From the NCBI GenBank assembly GCA_965153355.1, contig OZ231126.1:47058001-47122000 (forward strand): DNA of 64,000 bases, written 5' to 3'. A program made the translations under genes and the position numbers. Positions within the stretch are counted from its first letter, which is position 1; each line of letters opens with the position of its first letter. Source of the stretch: Flaccisagitta enflata (taxonomy: Eukaryota; Chaetognatha; Sagittoidea; Aphragmophora). The notes below the pieces were generated by a model. That model saw only the letters and a list, made by a program, of their open reading frames with translations, was not told the origin of the DNA and did no database searches. Shown in pieces: positions 1 to 30,053 of the stretch.

Positions 1-19
1 AAAGAAATAAAATCATAAA

Positions 20-240
20 AAAAGTAAAATGTGACCGACTGACCAACCGACTGTCGACCAACCGACCAACAAACTGACAAAGCGGGTTGTAGAGTTGCAT
101 GCACGCGACTAAAAATGTGAGAAAACAAGGCCAGATACACGACTACCAAAGTCGCATGCGGTTGGGCAGGGCATGGTTACCGACCGACCGACCGACGGAC
201 AAAGTGGGTTGTATAGTCGCGTCCAGCGACTAAAAAGGCA
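20..240 (-). repeat. Family A hairpin-ended repeats (two abutting pieces)
   Basis: Two pieces of a dispersed family. Each has a (CCGA/GGAC)n core, then AAAGCGGGTTGTAGAGT, then a short hairpin (GCATGCACGCGACT or GTCGCGTCCAGCGACT) followed by AAAAA. The second piece starts with AAAACAAGGCC at about 122, a few bases after the first ends. Further copies are near 2827, 23500, 27699, 31680, 43259 and 62412. The hairpin plus A5 and the AACAAGGCC are the recurrent ends. Confidence 0.75.
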
Positions 241-1625
241 TAATATGACACATTGATGTTGTATTGTGTCATTAGCTTTAAAGATTTCACAGAGTGAATG
301 GCTGTTTTCTCGTTTCATTCAGTAGTCATTCATCGCGTTCATACGATTAATTCAGTAGCTAGATTTCGTGACTCAACCCTTAGCTTCCATGAGTTATAGA
401 TCTCGTCTTTAAGTCAATGGTTAGAAAAATATCTGCTCATTCCTTTTCCATGTTTTAGATGAATTATTGTAGTCGTTAGATGCCCATTGTGTATCTCCTC
501 GCCATTTCATTTCCAAGCGTTATTTTGATACTAGCTCATTCTCAATCCTTTCTATCCCATTTAGATTCAATGTTGTACCAAGATCAAGAACCGTGTTGTG
601 TATGGGCCTTTTTATTACCGCATATTTAGAAGTCAGAGCCGTCAACGATTCCATATTTGTCTTTCTCCCGTTTGCTACGAGCAGAAGAGGCTAAGGTGCT
701 TTAAGTTATTCTTGAGTCACAGGTGACATTCTGAAGTCAGTTCTGAAGTTAGAATCAATTGTCGAGAGGAGGTCAAGGCCGCGCTGATCGAGCGAGCAAC
801 GAGACAATCATGGTGTCCCATTTGCTAAGTCGTATGATTAAAGTAATACCACTGAACGAATTTATGTAAATGGTGTAAATATTTCCTTTTTAGGGAGATG
901 AAAAACAAAAGGTCTCGAGATGCCCAGCGGGAAAAGTGAATGCTGATTCCCATTTCCCATCGGGAATCAGCAATTTTTCCGTACAAAATAGGAGAAAGTC
1001 TAAAATTGGATAAATATCTAGCAAAAATGGCGATAATTATCTGAAATTCGCTAGAATTCGCTAAATTAGCTAGGGGTTTTGAAAAAATCGCTAAATAATT
1101 CGCTAGGAGCTAGATGAGCAATTCTTGTCGCTAGGAGGGTCCAAAATTCGCTAGAAACAGCGACAAAATCGCCAAGTTTACAGCAGAAGTTCAGCTTGAA
1201 CTCGAGTCAAGTCCTGAAACAAGTCCTGAGGGAGTTAGAAAGACGGAACATCTCAATTTCTCAAGGAAAAAGGGTGTTTTTTTTTACTTGTTTCAATCTG
1301 GAACACTGACTGTATTTCTCAACGCAATCAAAGTTCCTTGGCAAAGCATCGATTAGAATTAGGCATGAATAAATTTTCTAACAAACCAGCCACCCGACGC
1401 TAGCTTTTCAGCCTTACCTTACGTGTATGATACCATAGAATTATCCAAACGCTGTGAAAATACCAATTCGTGAGTATCTGCTATATGCAAATGAGCTTAT
1501 AAGTTATAAATCGCGAAATACGACGCAAGTGTCTCAGGCAATAGTGAGACGATTAGCGAATATTTTCCTTTGGGTTCGAATGACCCAATAATCAATGACC
1601 GCTTTATCTTCTCTTTACCACTCAG
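241..1625. other. No gene recognised (5' flank or intron of the low-complexity gene)
   Basis: No exon with coding character and matching splice sites was found. Positions 1010-1170 hold a cluster of irregular TTCGCTAG-like short repeats, and 1270-1290 is a T run. If the + strand gene extends leftward, as the acceptor at 1625 implies, this is intron. Confidence 0.5.
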
Positions 1626-20266
<18,641 letters not shown>

Positions 20267-22745
20267 TACTCGCTACTCATGGTGGGTAGTCATTAACGAT
20301 AAGAACGGAAAGACATTGGACGACTCTTTTAACGTGTCGTGAATTGTGCTACACAGTTCAGTACTAAGTGAGTACTGAGGCGAAGAAACGCGTGGACTGT
20401 ATGTGCTGCGGTAATCACTTACATTGACACGTACCGGCTGGGCAACGCTTCTACCGCTTTATCTTACTATCTTTTTTCTCTCCTGCTATCAATTCCACAC
20501 ATATTTTCAAATTTACCATCTTATGGCATTTTATCAGCGTAGTTGTTCACTCTCTTTTTATCGTCTGTGATTTACAGTTTAGCGCCGTCGCCCCCCCTCC
20601 CCCCTTTTCGATCATCCACTCCGTATCCAATCCTACTTTTCGAATCGAATCGACCCGCTAAACAACATGATCTTGTTAAAATACTCCCCAATTAGGGAAT
20701 GTGGATAAAGTTTGATTGTGTTTACGAAACGATCTGTCCAATTATTTAGTGCCTTCAACGGCGAACTGATTACAGTAGTACCAACCCGTTATTAAAGCAT
20801 ATGCTTTATTCTTAACCATTTTACATTATTTAGATGACCTCGAAGCGTCTTTTAAGGCAACGTGAGAAAACCTGAAGCAACTGCTAGTCACTACAATTAT
20901 ATACAACCTCGAGAAATTCATGCCAATTAAATTAAGTTACGAAACTTCGTATAATTCATTGATATTGTGTTATCTTTTCGATTGCTAATTTGGTCATTCT
21001 ATGCTATAGCATATAAGCGCAACCTTCTACAATTTACAAAATACTATCTTCACAAAAAAAATCTTCCCACCTGAAAACTACCATCAACTTTGAAAAAAAC
21101 CTGCTCTAAAACGAACAAATTTTTAACAACCAGATTAGTCCCATTTGAAAGATTTGTTTCAACTCATTAATATAAGATCAATCTGCAATCAGTAACTTTG
21201 TTAGTTAAAAAATAGCAAATTTTCAAAGTTGATACTTGTTTTGAGGCGGGAAGATTTTATTTGTTCAGATAGTATTACGTCAAAAGTTTCATAGTCTCTA
21301 CACAAGCCTCAGCGATACCCGTTACCCCAACCCCACATCTCGGAGTCTTTGTATATTCTACTTAAATGATAAGATTCGTTCGCTTAAGAGACTTAAGTCG
21401 TGACCTCGCTGATGGTTGGTCGGTTGGTCCATAGCGCCAGAGCTGGAAAGCGTCAAAAAACGCATTTCCACCGGGCTGCCCCCCCCCTCCGGTCCGCGAC
21501 GATGTTTCCCCGCTTTAAGTTTTCATTGCCTCCCAACATATTACAAGAACTAAAATATGTTCTGCCTGATCCGTCAGACTTCGGGATCTTCCCAAGTCAA
21601 GTGACAGGGGTAACCATTATCATAACTATCAGGATGCGTAGTACTAAGTTTCTTCCTTAATTCTTGGGTAAAACAGAATTTTAACAGAATTTAACAGAAT
21701 TTTTATCTGCTCTTTAACTTTGATTTGAGACCAAATTGTAGCAAATTTTGATCCATTGAAGAGAGATTCGTATTTTTGGCAATGAAAACTCAGTCGACCT
21801 TTCAACCCCTTTGGCGTTTTCTTTCAGCGGATATGCTTTTTACGTTGTACAAAATCCGGACTACGTTTGCGCTTCATCATTTTGTAAATTTGCTGAGATT
21901 ATCCCTATGCAAAAATAGCGCCATCTTTTCAAAGGTACTAACGCTACTCACTAGTGCCGGGATTGATATTTTTCATTCGATATTAAACGTTGCCTATGTC
22001 CGACTTCTGTCAAGAAATTAATTGACTTCTGTGTCAGATAACTAGGTAGCTTATCAATAGAAATAGATATAAATATTAGCCACTCCAAAAAAGACAGGCT
22101 CTCCTAGCATAGCTGAGCCGAGGACTACCATATTACCGATAATCATAACCATACTAGAACAATTGTATAATAAAACAAACTACAAAGTGTAAAAGAGTCA
22201 GAGATTGTATTCGCGATTTCTATTTGACGGGAATCAGCAGTTGACAATTTTATCGGGTTCATTCAAAGGGATTCATTCAAGGGGATTCATTCAAAGGGAT
22301 CATTTGATGGTGATCATTGAATGGGAGTCAATTGATTACACCGCGTCCAAATCGTTTTGAGCAGCTAGAGAGATAAAGAGGCAGATGCCGAGAGTGAAAA
22401 TTATCACACATATAGAAGGCCCTCAGGCCGCGGGTATCCGAAACAACTGTCGTATCGCTATCTAGAGCCATCCAGTTTTATTTGATTAGTCAAAGTAGAA
22501 TGAAGTTGGTCCATGATCGCCACGACGTCGGTCAACTCTTGAGAAACCTGTAGAAAAGTGATAAGTGATTATGATCCACGTGCATACAGAAAAATCTGAT
22601 TGCAACACAGAATCAGAATCAGAATCGTTACGTAGTCTTTTGTCCAAAATCAGATTAAGATGGTTTTGAATATTATTCCAAGGCCAACACCTTAACAGTA
22701 GATTCTGTCTAGACTTAAGAAAACGGGGGCAAGCATTGTGAATAG
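20267..22745. other. Intergenic; only small repeats seen
   Basis: 3' side of the + strand gene. I see no further exon. A possible ATTAAA is near 20792 and AATAAA near 22170, but neither can be tied to a transcript. Tandem TTCATTCAAAGGGA units occur at 22258-22320. The small TIR element is listed separately. Confidence 0.5.
21040..21277. mobile_element. Small TIR/foldback element (about 240 bp)
   Basis: Imperfect inverted termini about 55 bp long. AATACTATCTTCACAAA...ATCTTCCCACCT... on the left (21040-21094) pairs with ...AGGCGGGAAGATTTTATTTG...AGATAGTATT on the right (21220-21277). No ORF and no clear target duplication. Confidence 0.6.
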
Positions 22746-23370
22746 TCGCAAAAGCGTTAGATGGTCAGCGGTACCCGTTGCCCCTATGTGAGTATATGTG
22801 GGTATGAGGTGGTTAGAGGGGCAGCGGCCCCGAAGGAGCCGATGACCTATGCTTAGTAAGACCCTGGGATTCAGGCTAGGATTCGGGCCTCAAGGCTGGG
22901 ATTTGGCCCTCCAGGCTGGAATTTTGGCCTTTAGGCTGGGTCTTTATCTCAAGGCTGGGTTTTAGGCCTCAAGGCTGGAATTTTGGCCTTTAGGCTGGTA
23001 TTTGAGCCTCAAGCCTGGGGTTTGGGCCTCAAGGCTGGGATCTGGGCCTCAAAGCTAGGTTTTGGGCTTCAAGGCAATGTTTTGGGCCACAAGGCTAGGA
23101 TTTGAGCCTCAAGGTTGGGTTTTGAGCCCAAAGGCTAGGATTTGGGCCTCAAGGCTGGGATTTAGGCCTTGAGGCTAGGATTTAGGCCTCAAGGCTGGGA
23201 TTTGGGCCGCAAGGCTCGGATTTGAGCCTCAAGGCCCCGATTTGGGCCTCAAGGCCAGGATTTGGGCCATCAGGCGGGGGGGGGGGTACGGACGAAGAAG
23301 GAGGAGAAATTTCTGCATATGTGAAAGCATAGGTCATCGGCCCCTTCGGGGCCGCTGCCCAAAAAAGGAA
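22745..23370. repeat. Family C: TIR-flanked 19-20-bp minisatellite element
   Basis: Ends: GGGGCAGCGGCCCCGAAGGA...GACCTATGCTT (22820-22857) and its reverse complement AAGCATAGGTCATCGGCCCC...GGGCCGCTGCCC (23320-23362). Between them are about 20 degenerate copies of GCCTCAAGGCTGGGATTTGG. Outside the left end is the usual GCGTTAGATGGTCAGCGGTACC extension. Confidence 0.85.
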
Positions 23371-23504
23371 GATAAACCAGGGGAGTGATGTTTGGGAAAT
23401 AGATTAGTGAAAGAGTACTCTATTCCCCATGATGGCTGGTTGCCATGGAAACATTCCCATGTATTGTCGCTAAAATATCAATACTATGACAGATTTTTAG
23501 TTGT

Positions 23505-23835
23505 GTGCTATGCGACTCTACACCCTGCTTTGTTGGCCGGTTGGTCGGTCGGTCGGTTGGTTGGTCCCCTTATAACTTTTTTGGCGTTCTTTAGGATTTT
23601 GAGCTCACAGCTCCTTCCCACATGCCATAATAAGTCATTCCAAGTAATTTTAAGTTATATTAAGTCATATTAAGTCACTAAAGTCAATAAGGTCAAAATG
23701 GTCATTAAAGTCATTTTATGTCATTTTAAGACATTTTAAGTCATTTCAGGTCACCTTGAGTCATTTGAAGTTAATTTAAATGATCTTAAACTATTTATAT
23801 CCCGCACGCGACTTATAGGTGTTGGCCTTGTTTTT
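23505..23835 (+). repeat. Family A element
   Basis: GTGTGCTATGCGACTCTACA start, (GGTC/GGTT)n core at 23535-23568, an AAGTCATTTTAAGTCA-like repeated middle and an end CGCACGCGACTTATAGG...GGCCTTGTTTTT. Confidence 0.7.
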
Positions 23836-24124
23836 AGAGAATTAAATATATATTTTTAAATCAAATTTGCTACAGTGGGGTTTCTGGAATAACAGCCTTG
23901 ACTGGAGGAAGGTATGTGAGTGTCTTAATTTCATTTGACAAATTTGATATTTGAAATATAAGTTAATCAATCAATCAATGCTTTTTTTCCCTGAGTTTTT
24001 CGGTTGCTATGGAAATCAAAATGTTTTTTTCAAACATTTACAACTTCAAGAATATCAATTTTTCGACAAATATTATCAGGGAACACTGCTCAGAATTAAA
24101 TTTGCTACAACTTTCCCACAATAT

Positions 24125-24232
24125 GTTCTGTAAGAATATTGCTTGTTTGGCCGTTACTAGGGGGCATCACACCTAGCAACTGCTAAATGATGCTCCCTAG
24201 TAACAGCCAAACGGGCATTATTCTTACAGAAC
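24125..24232. repeat. 45-bp-arm hairpin
   Basis: 24125-24169 pairs with 24188-24232 with few mismatches around an 18-nt loop. The outer ends read GTTCTGTAAGAATA and its complement. It lies just downstream of the ankyrin gene stop codon (24258, - strand), so it may fall in that 3' UTR. Confidence 0.8.
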
Positions 24233-24257
24233 AATCATTACTCTTACAGAACAATTA

Positions 24258-27200
24258 TTAATTTGCTGGGGCAAGAGGAGGGCTGTCAAAATTCTTCACC
24301 TTTTCATGCGCGGCGACCGTTTTCCGCTCTCCGACCAACTGAGCGTTTAATTCTTTGACCTTGGCATCGTTGACGCCTATTGACTGCTGAGTCCGTAACA
24401 ACAGTTCGTAGATCACTTTCATGTTTTCTATCTTCTTCTTTGTGTCGTCCTCGGTTTCAATAATCCTTGAAGGGAGGAGAAAAAAAGAGAAGACCAACTA
24501 AACTTGACCTTTCTGCTAAAAGCATTGTGTGAATGATCTCATGAACAAATGATAATCCTCTAAGGGTATGGTTTCCTAACAATGTTACCCTCGGGTGATT
24601 TGTTGAATATTTGTTACACAGGTAACAATCATTTGCACTTTACTACTTTTGTTAACGAGTTTGTTATTGGGTAAAATTGAGAAAGCAAGTTTTCCGGTTT
24701 AGTTTTATGGAAAACTAGGAGTGGTGCGCGTGTTAACTAGTCAGAGAGGGTTATAAGTTTCTCTTATTTCAGTTTGGGTATAGTGAGGGATATTGTTCCA
24801 CTTGTCATATGTACTTAGACTTTATGTCGTCGATATTCTTGCCGTGCTTCTCCATTCTAGACTGAATGTCAGCGGCGAGCTTCTTTTTCTCGGCTAGATG
24901 TTTCTCGACAATCTTGAGTTTCGCATCCGTTTTCAGATCGCCGCGAAAAAGTGGACGAAACAAATCACGATTTAAGCGATTATCACCTGAATGAGAACGA
25001 GAAGCAATATCAAGTTATAGATGAAACTAAAGATTGCATGACGAAATTTAAAACAGCGAAGTGCTGGGATTAAAGATGATTGTACGGTAACGGGTGCTTT
25101 GAACATAAAACTAATTTGCATATTGCAGCGTCTCTAGATTACTGATTAACATTTTAAACACATTATCTTCACGTCGGTGTAAAATAGGCACATATCAACA
25201 GCATCTCCCCAAACATACAAACAACCTTGCCATTAACAAAATCAGTAAAATAAAATTACAACGACGATAGAGAGATGACATTAACGATTTCAATTTCCGA
25301 CGGCGGTTAGAATGCATTGATCAGAGTATGATACAAATAAAGAACGAGCATTATGACCACGTAAGATTCGGGAAAGGCTAGCGGCATGACCCAGATTCTA
25401 CGAAGTTAGTTACTACCCCTCCGATCTGTAGAATCTCGGCAACTTCCGCCCGTCCAGTCATGTTAGGGAACTCTGCTGCAAATGAATTGTCCCAGTTTTT
25501 AGGTGCGACAGAGCACCTCTATAACTGGCTGTGTCCGTTGGTTGGTTGGTCGGTCGGTCGGTCGGTTGGTAACGCATTCATTCGACGTTCCACATGTCGC
25601 ACCTATTGGCCTACTTGGCCTTGTTTACACTCTACAAGAGATTGCGTCCCATGGAAGATTGGTATGGAGGAAGGTTGGTAACGCGAAATTTGAGATGACG
25701 CGAAATCGACTGGAGTAGTGATTTCTGACCGTTACCACCCCTTCCCAGCCACATTACAGCCCTCCTGCCCCAGCCCACCCACAATACTGCCTCAGCCCAC
25801 CCTCTAGCGACTACTGTATTTATCGGCGTTGTATCCGGCCTCGTCCTAATCATTGTCGATTTTCCGTCCACTTTCATCTCAAACCAAATTACTTCTCTAT
25901 CCAGTATCCACCCTCACCTTTGTCCTTTCCGCCGCTTTGACTTTGCTCTTCCTCCTCAACGGGGACGGGTAATGAAATGCGCGTTATTTCTTCTTTCGTC
26001 CCATCAGTTGGACCTTCGTTGGCGTCACTGGGGGTATTGCACAACTGTGACGCCGCATCGCTTGCCATACCATTTTTAGCTTCCGATTTGTCTACAAAAT
26101 AAAAACCGTGAATACTTCAGTGATGGATTAGGAACATAAGACGTCAATTTTCAGTTGCTGCTTGCTACCCGCAGTAACGGGCCCGAGAGTAAAGGTAGTC
26201 CGCCTATTACAGACAAGAAATCTCAGTACTTTCATGATATTCCCTTTCCTTACTAAAATTGCCGGGGTTCAACTGTATTTCTACTACAAATATCTCCAAG
26301 GACTCCACTTTTCCACAACATCCCCTATCTCCCCCCCGTCCCCCCCCCCCCACAAAAAAACAAACAAACAAAACCAAAAAGGTGAACGAACGTACCAAGG
26401 ACAGCGGGTGCGATCGTCTCTTCGCTCAGTCGCAAACCAACGTCGGACGACGACGGCGTCGGCGTCGCTGATTTGGAATTGGGACCTTTGTCACGAGCGG
26501 CGTCACCCGGCGTTCTAATGGGAGGTGGCGCGGTATTAGACGCCGGTACGATGGGCGATAGAAAAGTCACGACGCGAATGGCGCCCGCATCGGCGGCGAC
26601 GTCGAGCGCCGTTTTCCCTCGTAAATTTGCAGACTTGAAGACGTCGTCGACGATACCCAACTTTTTGCAAAGTTCGTAGGTCCTCCGTAAAATTGGCAAG
26701 CAATCGCCCAAGCGAGACAGCTCGTGAACACAAGTATTCCCCTCGGAATTTCGGAGCTGCGCAAGAAAATTGGTAGATTATCGGGTACATGATGAATTTG
26801 TTATACTTTCCGTCAGGCGTGTATAATGTTGAGAGGTTTGGAGATGGGGAAGAAAATCAAAAGCTTGAAAAAAAGAAATTTTTTGAAGATTTAACAGTTT
26901 TGGCAGTATTAAAAGATGAGATGTAATTACTACAACACAATTTAACACTATTAAAACCTCAAATATACTGTATTATAGCTTTGAGGGTAAAAAAATAAAA
27001 GATTTTATAATACGACGCGACAAATGCAGGGGGGGGAATAAAATCAAATGCCACTCAACTTTATACACCCCTGCTTTCCGTTTGCTTTTGTGTTTGGCGA
27101 GGTTAACATCAGTTGAAACGCTTAACCCACCTGGAGAACCACCTTCTGCGTGTCCTCGTCGTAATAATCGGTGAGACGGTCGAAAATCTTTCTCACGCAA

Positions 27201-30021
27201 GCGAGGAAGAAGGATTTGTCAGATGTGTCCTGCGACGCCCTCGAACATGCGCAAATAAGAATGCTAGTCGGCCTGTCGGTGCTGTCCATGGTGGCTCGCG
27301 TCAATTCAGAGGGCATCAATTCCATCATTTCCCTACAGACAAAGGAATATGTTTCGTTCTGATTGCATATGTGTATATAATCAATTATTCATAGAATGAA
27401 CATTTACGTTTTTCATTCACAAGATTTTTCAGAACTCATAATCATACAATCCAGGGTTTACTAACTTGAAAATCCGTATTCTCTCATTGATTTTACGAAC
27501 GGCGCAATCGATGTTGAGAAGACATTGCATCAATGGAGAGCAGATAGGTTTCGCGAAATCGCCAAATCCTTTGGTTAGCATCCAGCGGACCAAACTGACG
27601 CAACCACTGACTGTTTAAAAGAAAAAGGGGGGGGGGGAGAGAAATTGCAGTTTTGCTTTGGCAATTCGGGGAAGACAACGCTGCTAGGTAGTTTTCAAAC
27701 AACAAGGCCAACACCTTACAGTCGCGTGCGGTTGTTACGTTGTTGAGACCAAAAGACTAAATGACTAAGAGACTAAAAATCTGAACAGTATCTGGGTCCG
27801 CGACGGAAGGGGGTTAAAGATCACCAATTCCGTAAGATCGCTATGACCGAAAGATCGCTAACCCTGTAAGTTTGCTAAAACTATAAGTATTTACATTTAG
27901 AGCCACCATACAAAGTTTCATGCAAATCCGTTGAAAAATGACAAAGTTATGCACATTTTTCACTTTTAGGCTAGTAGGGTGGTTGGGTGGTAGGCTGGTT
28001 TAGATAAATAGTGTGCGTTTGTTGAGTTCTTCCATTTAGAGACTCCATACCAAGTTTCAACCAATTTGGTTGAAAAATGTCAATTGTAAGTTTTTACTTT
28101 TAGGCGGTAAGCTGGTTGGGGGGTAGGTTGGTTTGGCCGGTTAGCATGCTCAACCATTAAAAAATCACATGTGTTGAGTCCTTCCATTTAGAGACTCCAT
28201 ACCAAATTTCAACCAAATTGGTTGAAAAACGCCAATATGCATATTTATCACTTTTTGGCTGGTAGGCTGGTTGGGTGGTAGGCTGGTTTGACAGGATAAA
28301 TAGTGCATATGTTGAGTTCTTCCATTTAGAGACCCCATACCAAGTTTCAACAAATTAGTTGAAAAATGACTAAGTTATGCAAGTTTTTCACTTTTGGGGT
28401 TGGCTGGTTGGGTAGTAGGTCAGTTTAATGTTAGCATGCTCAAATGCATATAAATCACATGTTGAGTCCTTCCATTTAGGACTCCATACTAAATTTCAAC
28501 CAAATTGGTTGAAAAACGCCAAAGATATGCATATTTATCACTTTTTGGCTGGTAGGCTGGTTGGGTGGTAGGCTGGTTTGACAGGATAAATAGTACGCAT
28601 ATGTTGAGTTCTTCCATTTAGAGAGCCCCATACAAGTTTCAACCAAATTAGTTGAAAAATAGAAGTTATGCAAGTTTTTCACTTTTAGGCCGGTTGGCTA
28701 GTTGGGTGGTAGGTCGGTTTGGCCGTTAACATGCTCAAATGCATATAAATCACACACACATGTTGAGTCCTTCCATTTAGAGACTCCATACCAAATTTCA
28801 GCCAAATCGGTTGAAAAATGCCAAAGTTATGCATGTTTTTCACTTTTAGGCCGGTAGGCTGGTTGGGCCGGTTGGGTTGGTCGGATCACAAAAATCGGAT
28901 AGGATGTAAAGCGCCTTACCCTAGCACAACTTCCCACCAAATATGAACCAAATCGGTCAAAGCATAAAAAAGTTATCCATTTTTTAAAATCCGGGACGAC
29001 AACGACGACGACGACGACGACGACACCCACCCGCCTTGAATTATAGTCCGCGTCGGAATGATATTCCGTCGCGGACAAAAATCTGATCAGTATCTGGGTC
29101 CGCGACGGAAGGGGGTTAAAGATCACCAAATCCGTAGGATCGCTATGACCAAAAGATCGCTAACCCTGTAAGTTCGCTAAAACTATAAGTTTTTACATTT
29201 AGAGCCGCCATACAAAGTTTCATGCAAATCCGTTGAAAAATGAAAAAGTTACGCACATTTTTCACTTTTAGGCTAGTAGGGTAGTTGGGTGGTAGGCTGG
29301 TTTAGATAAATAGTGTGCGTGTGTTGAGTTCTTCCATTTAGAGACTCCATACCAAGTTTCAACCAAATCAGTTGAAAAATGACAAAGTTACGCAAGTTTT
29401 TCACTTTAAGGCCGGTTGGCTGGTTGGGGGTGGTAGGTCGGTTTGGCCATTAGCATGCTCAAATGCATATAAATCATATACATATGTTGAGGCCTTCCAT
29501 TTAGAGACTCCATACCAAATTTCAGCCAAATCGGTTGAAAAATGCCAAAGATTATACACGTTTTCACTTTTAGGCCAGTAGGCTGGTTGGGTGGTAGGCT
29601 GGTTTAACAGGATAAATAGTTTGCATATGCTGAGTCCTTCCATTTAGAGACTCCATACCAAGTTTCAGCAAATCAGTTGAAAAATGACAAAGTTACGCAA
29701 GTTTTCACTTTTAGGCCGGTTGGCTGGTTGGGTGGTAGGTCGGTTTGGCCGGTTAGCATGCTCAAATAAACTCATATATACATGTTGAGGCCTTCCATTT
29801 AGAGACTCCATACCAAATTTCAGCCAAATTGGTTGAAAAATGAGTTATGCATGTTTTTCACTTTTAGGCCGGTAGGCTGGTTGGGCCGGTTGGGTTGGTC
29901 GGATCACAAAAATCGGATAGGATGTAAAGCGCCTTACCCTAGCACAACTTCCCACCAAATATGAACCAAATCGGTCAAAGCATAAAAAAGTTATCCATTT
30001 TTTAAAATCCGTTACAACGAC

Positions 30022-30053
<32 letters not shown>

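Noticed and set aside
20790-22175. Polyadenylation signals ATTAAA/AATAAA after the + strand gene
   Set aside because: Such hexamers occur by chance in AT-rich DNA; without transcript ends I cannot assign one.
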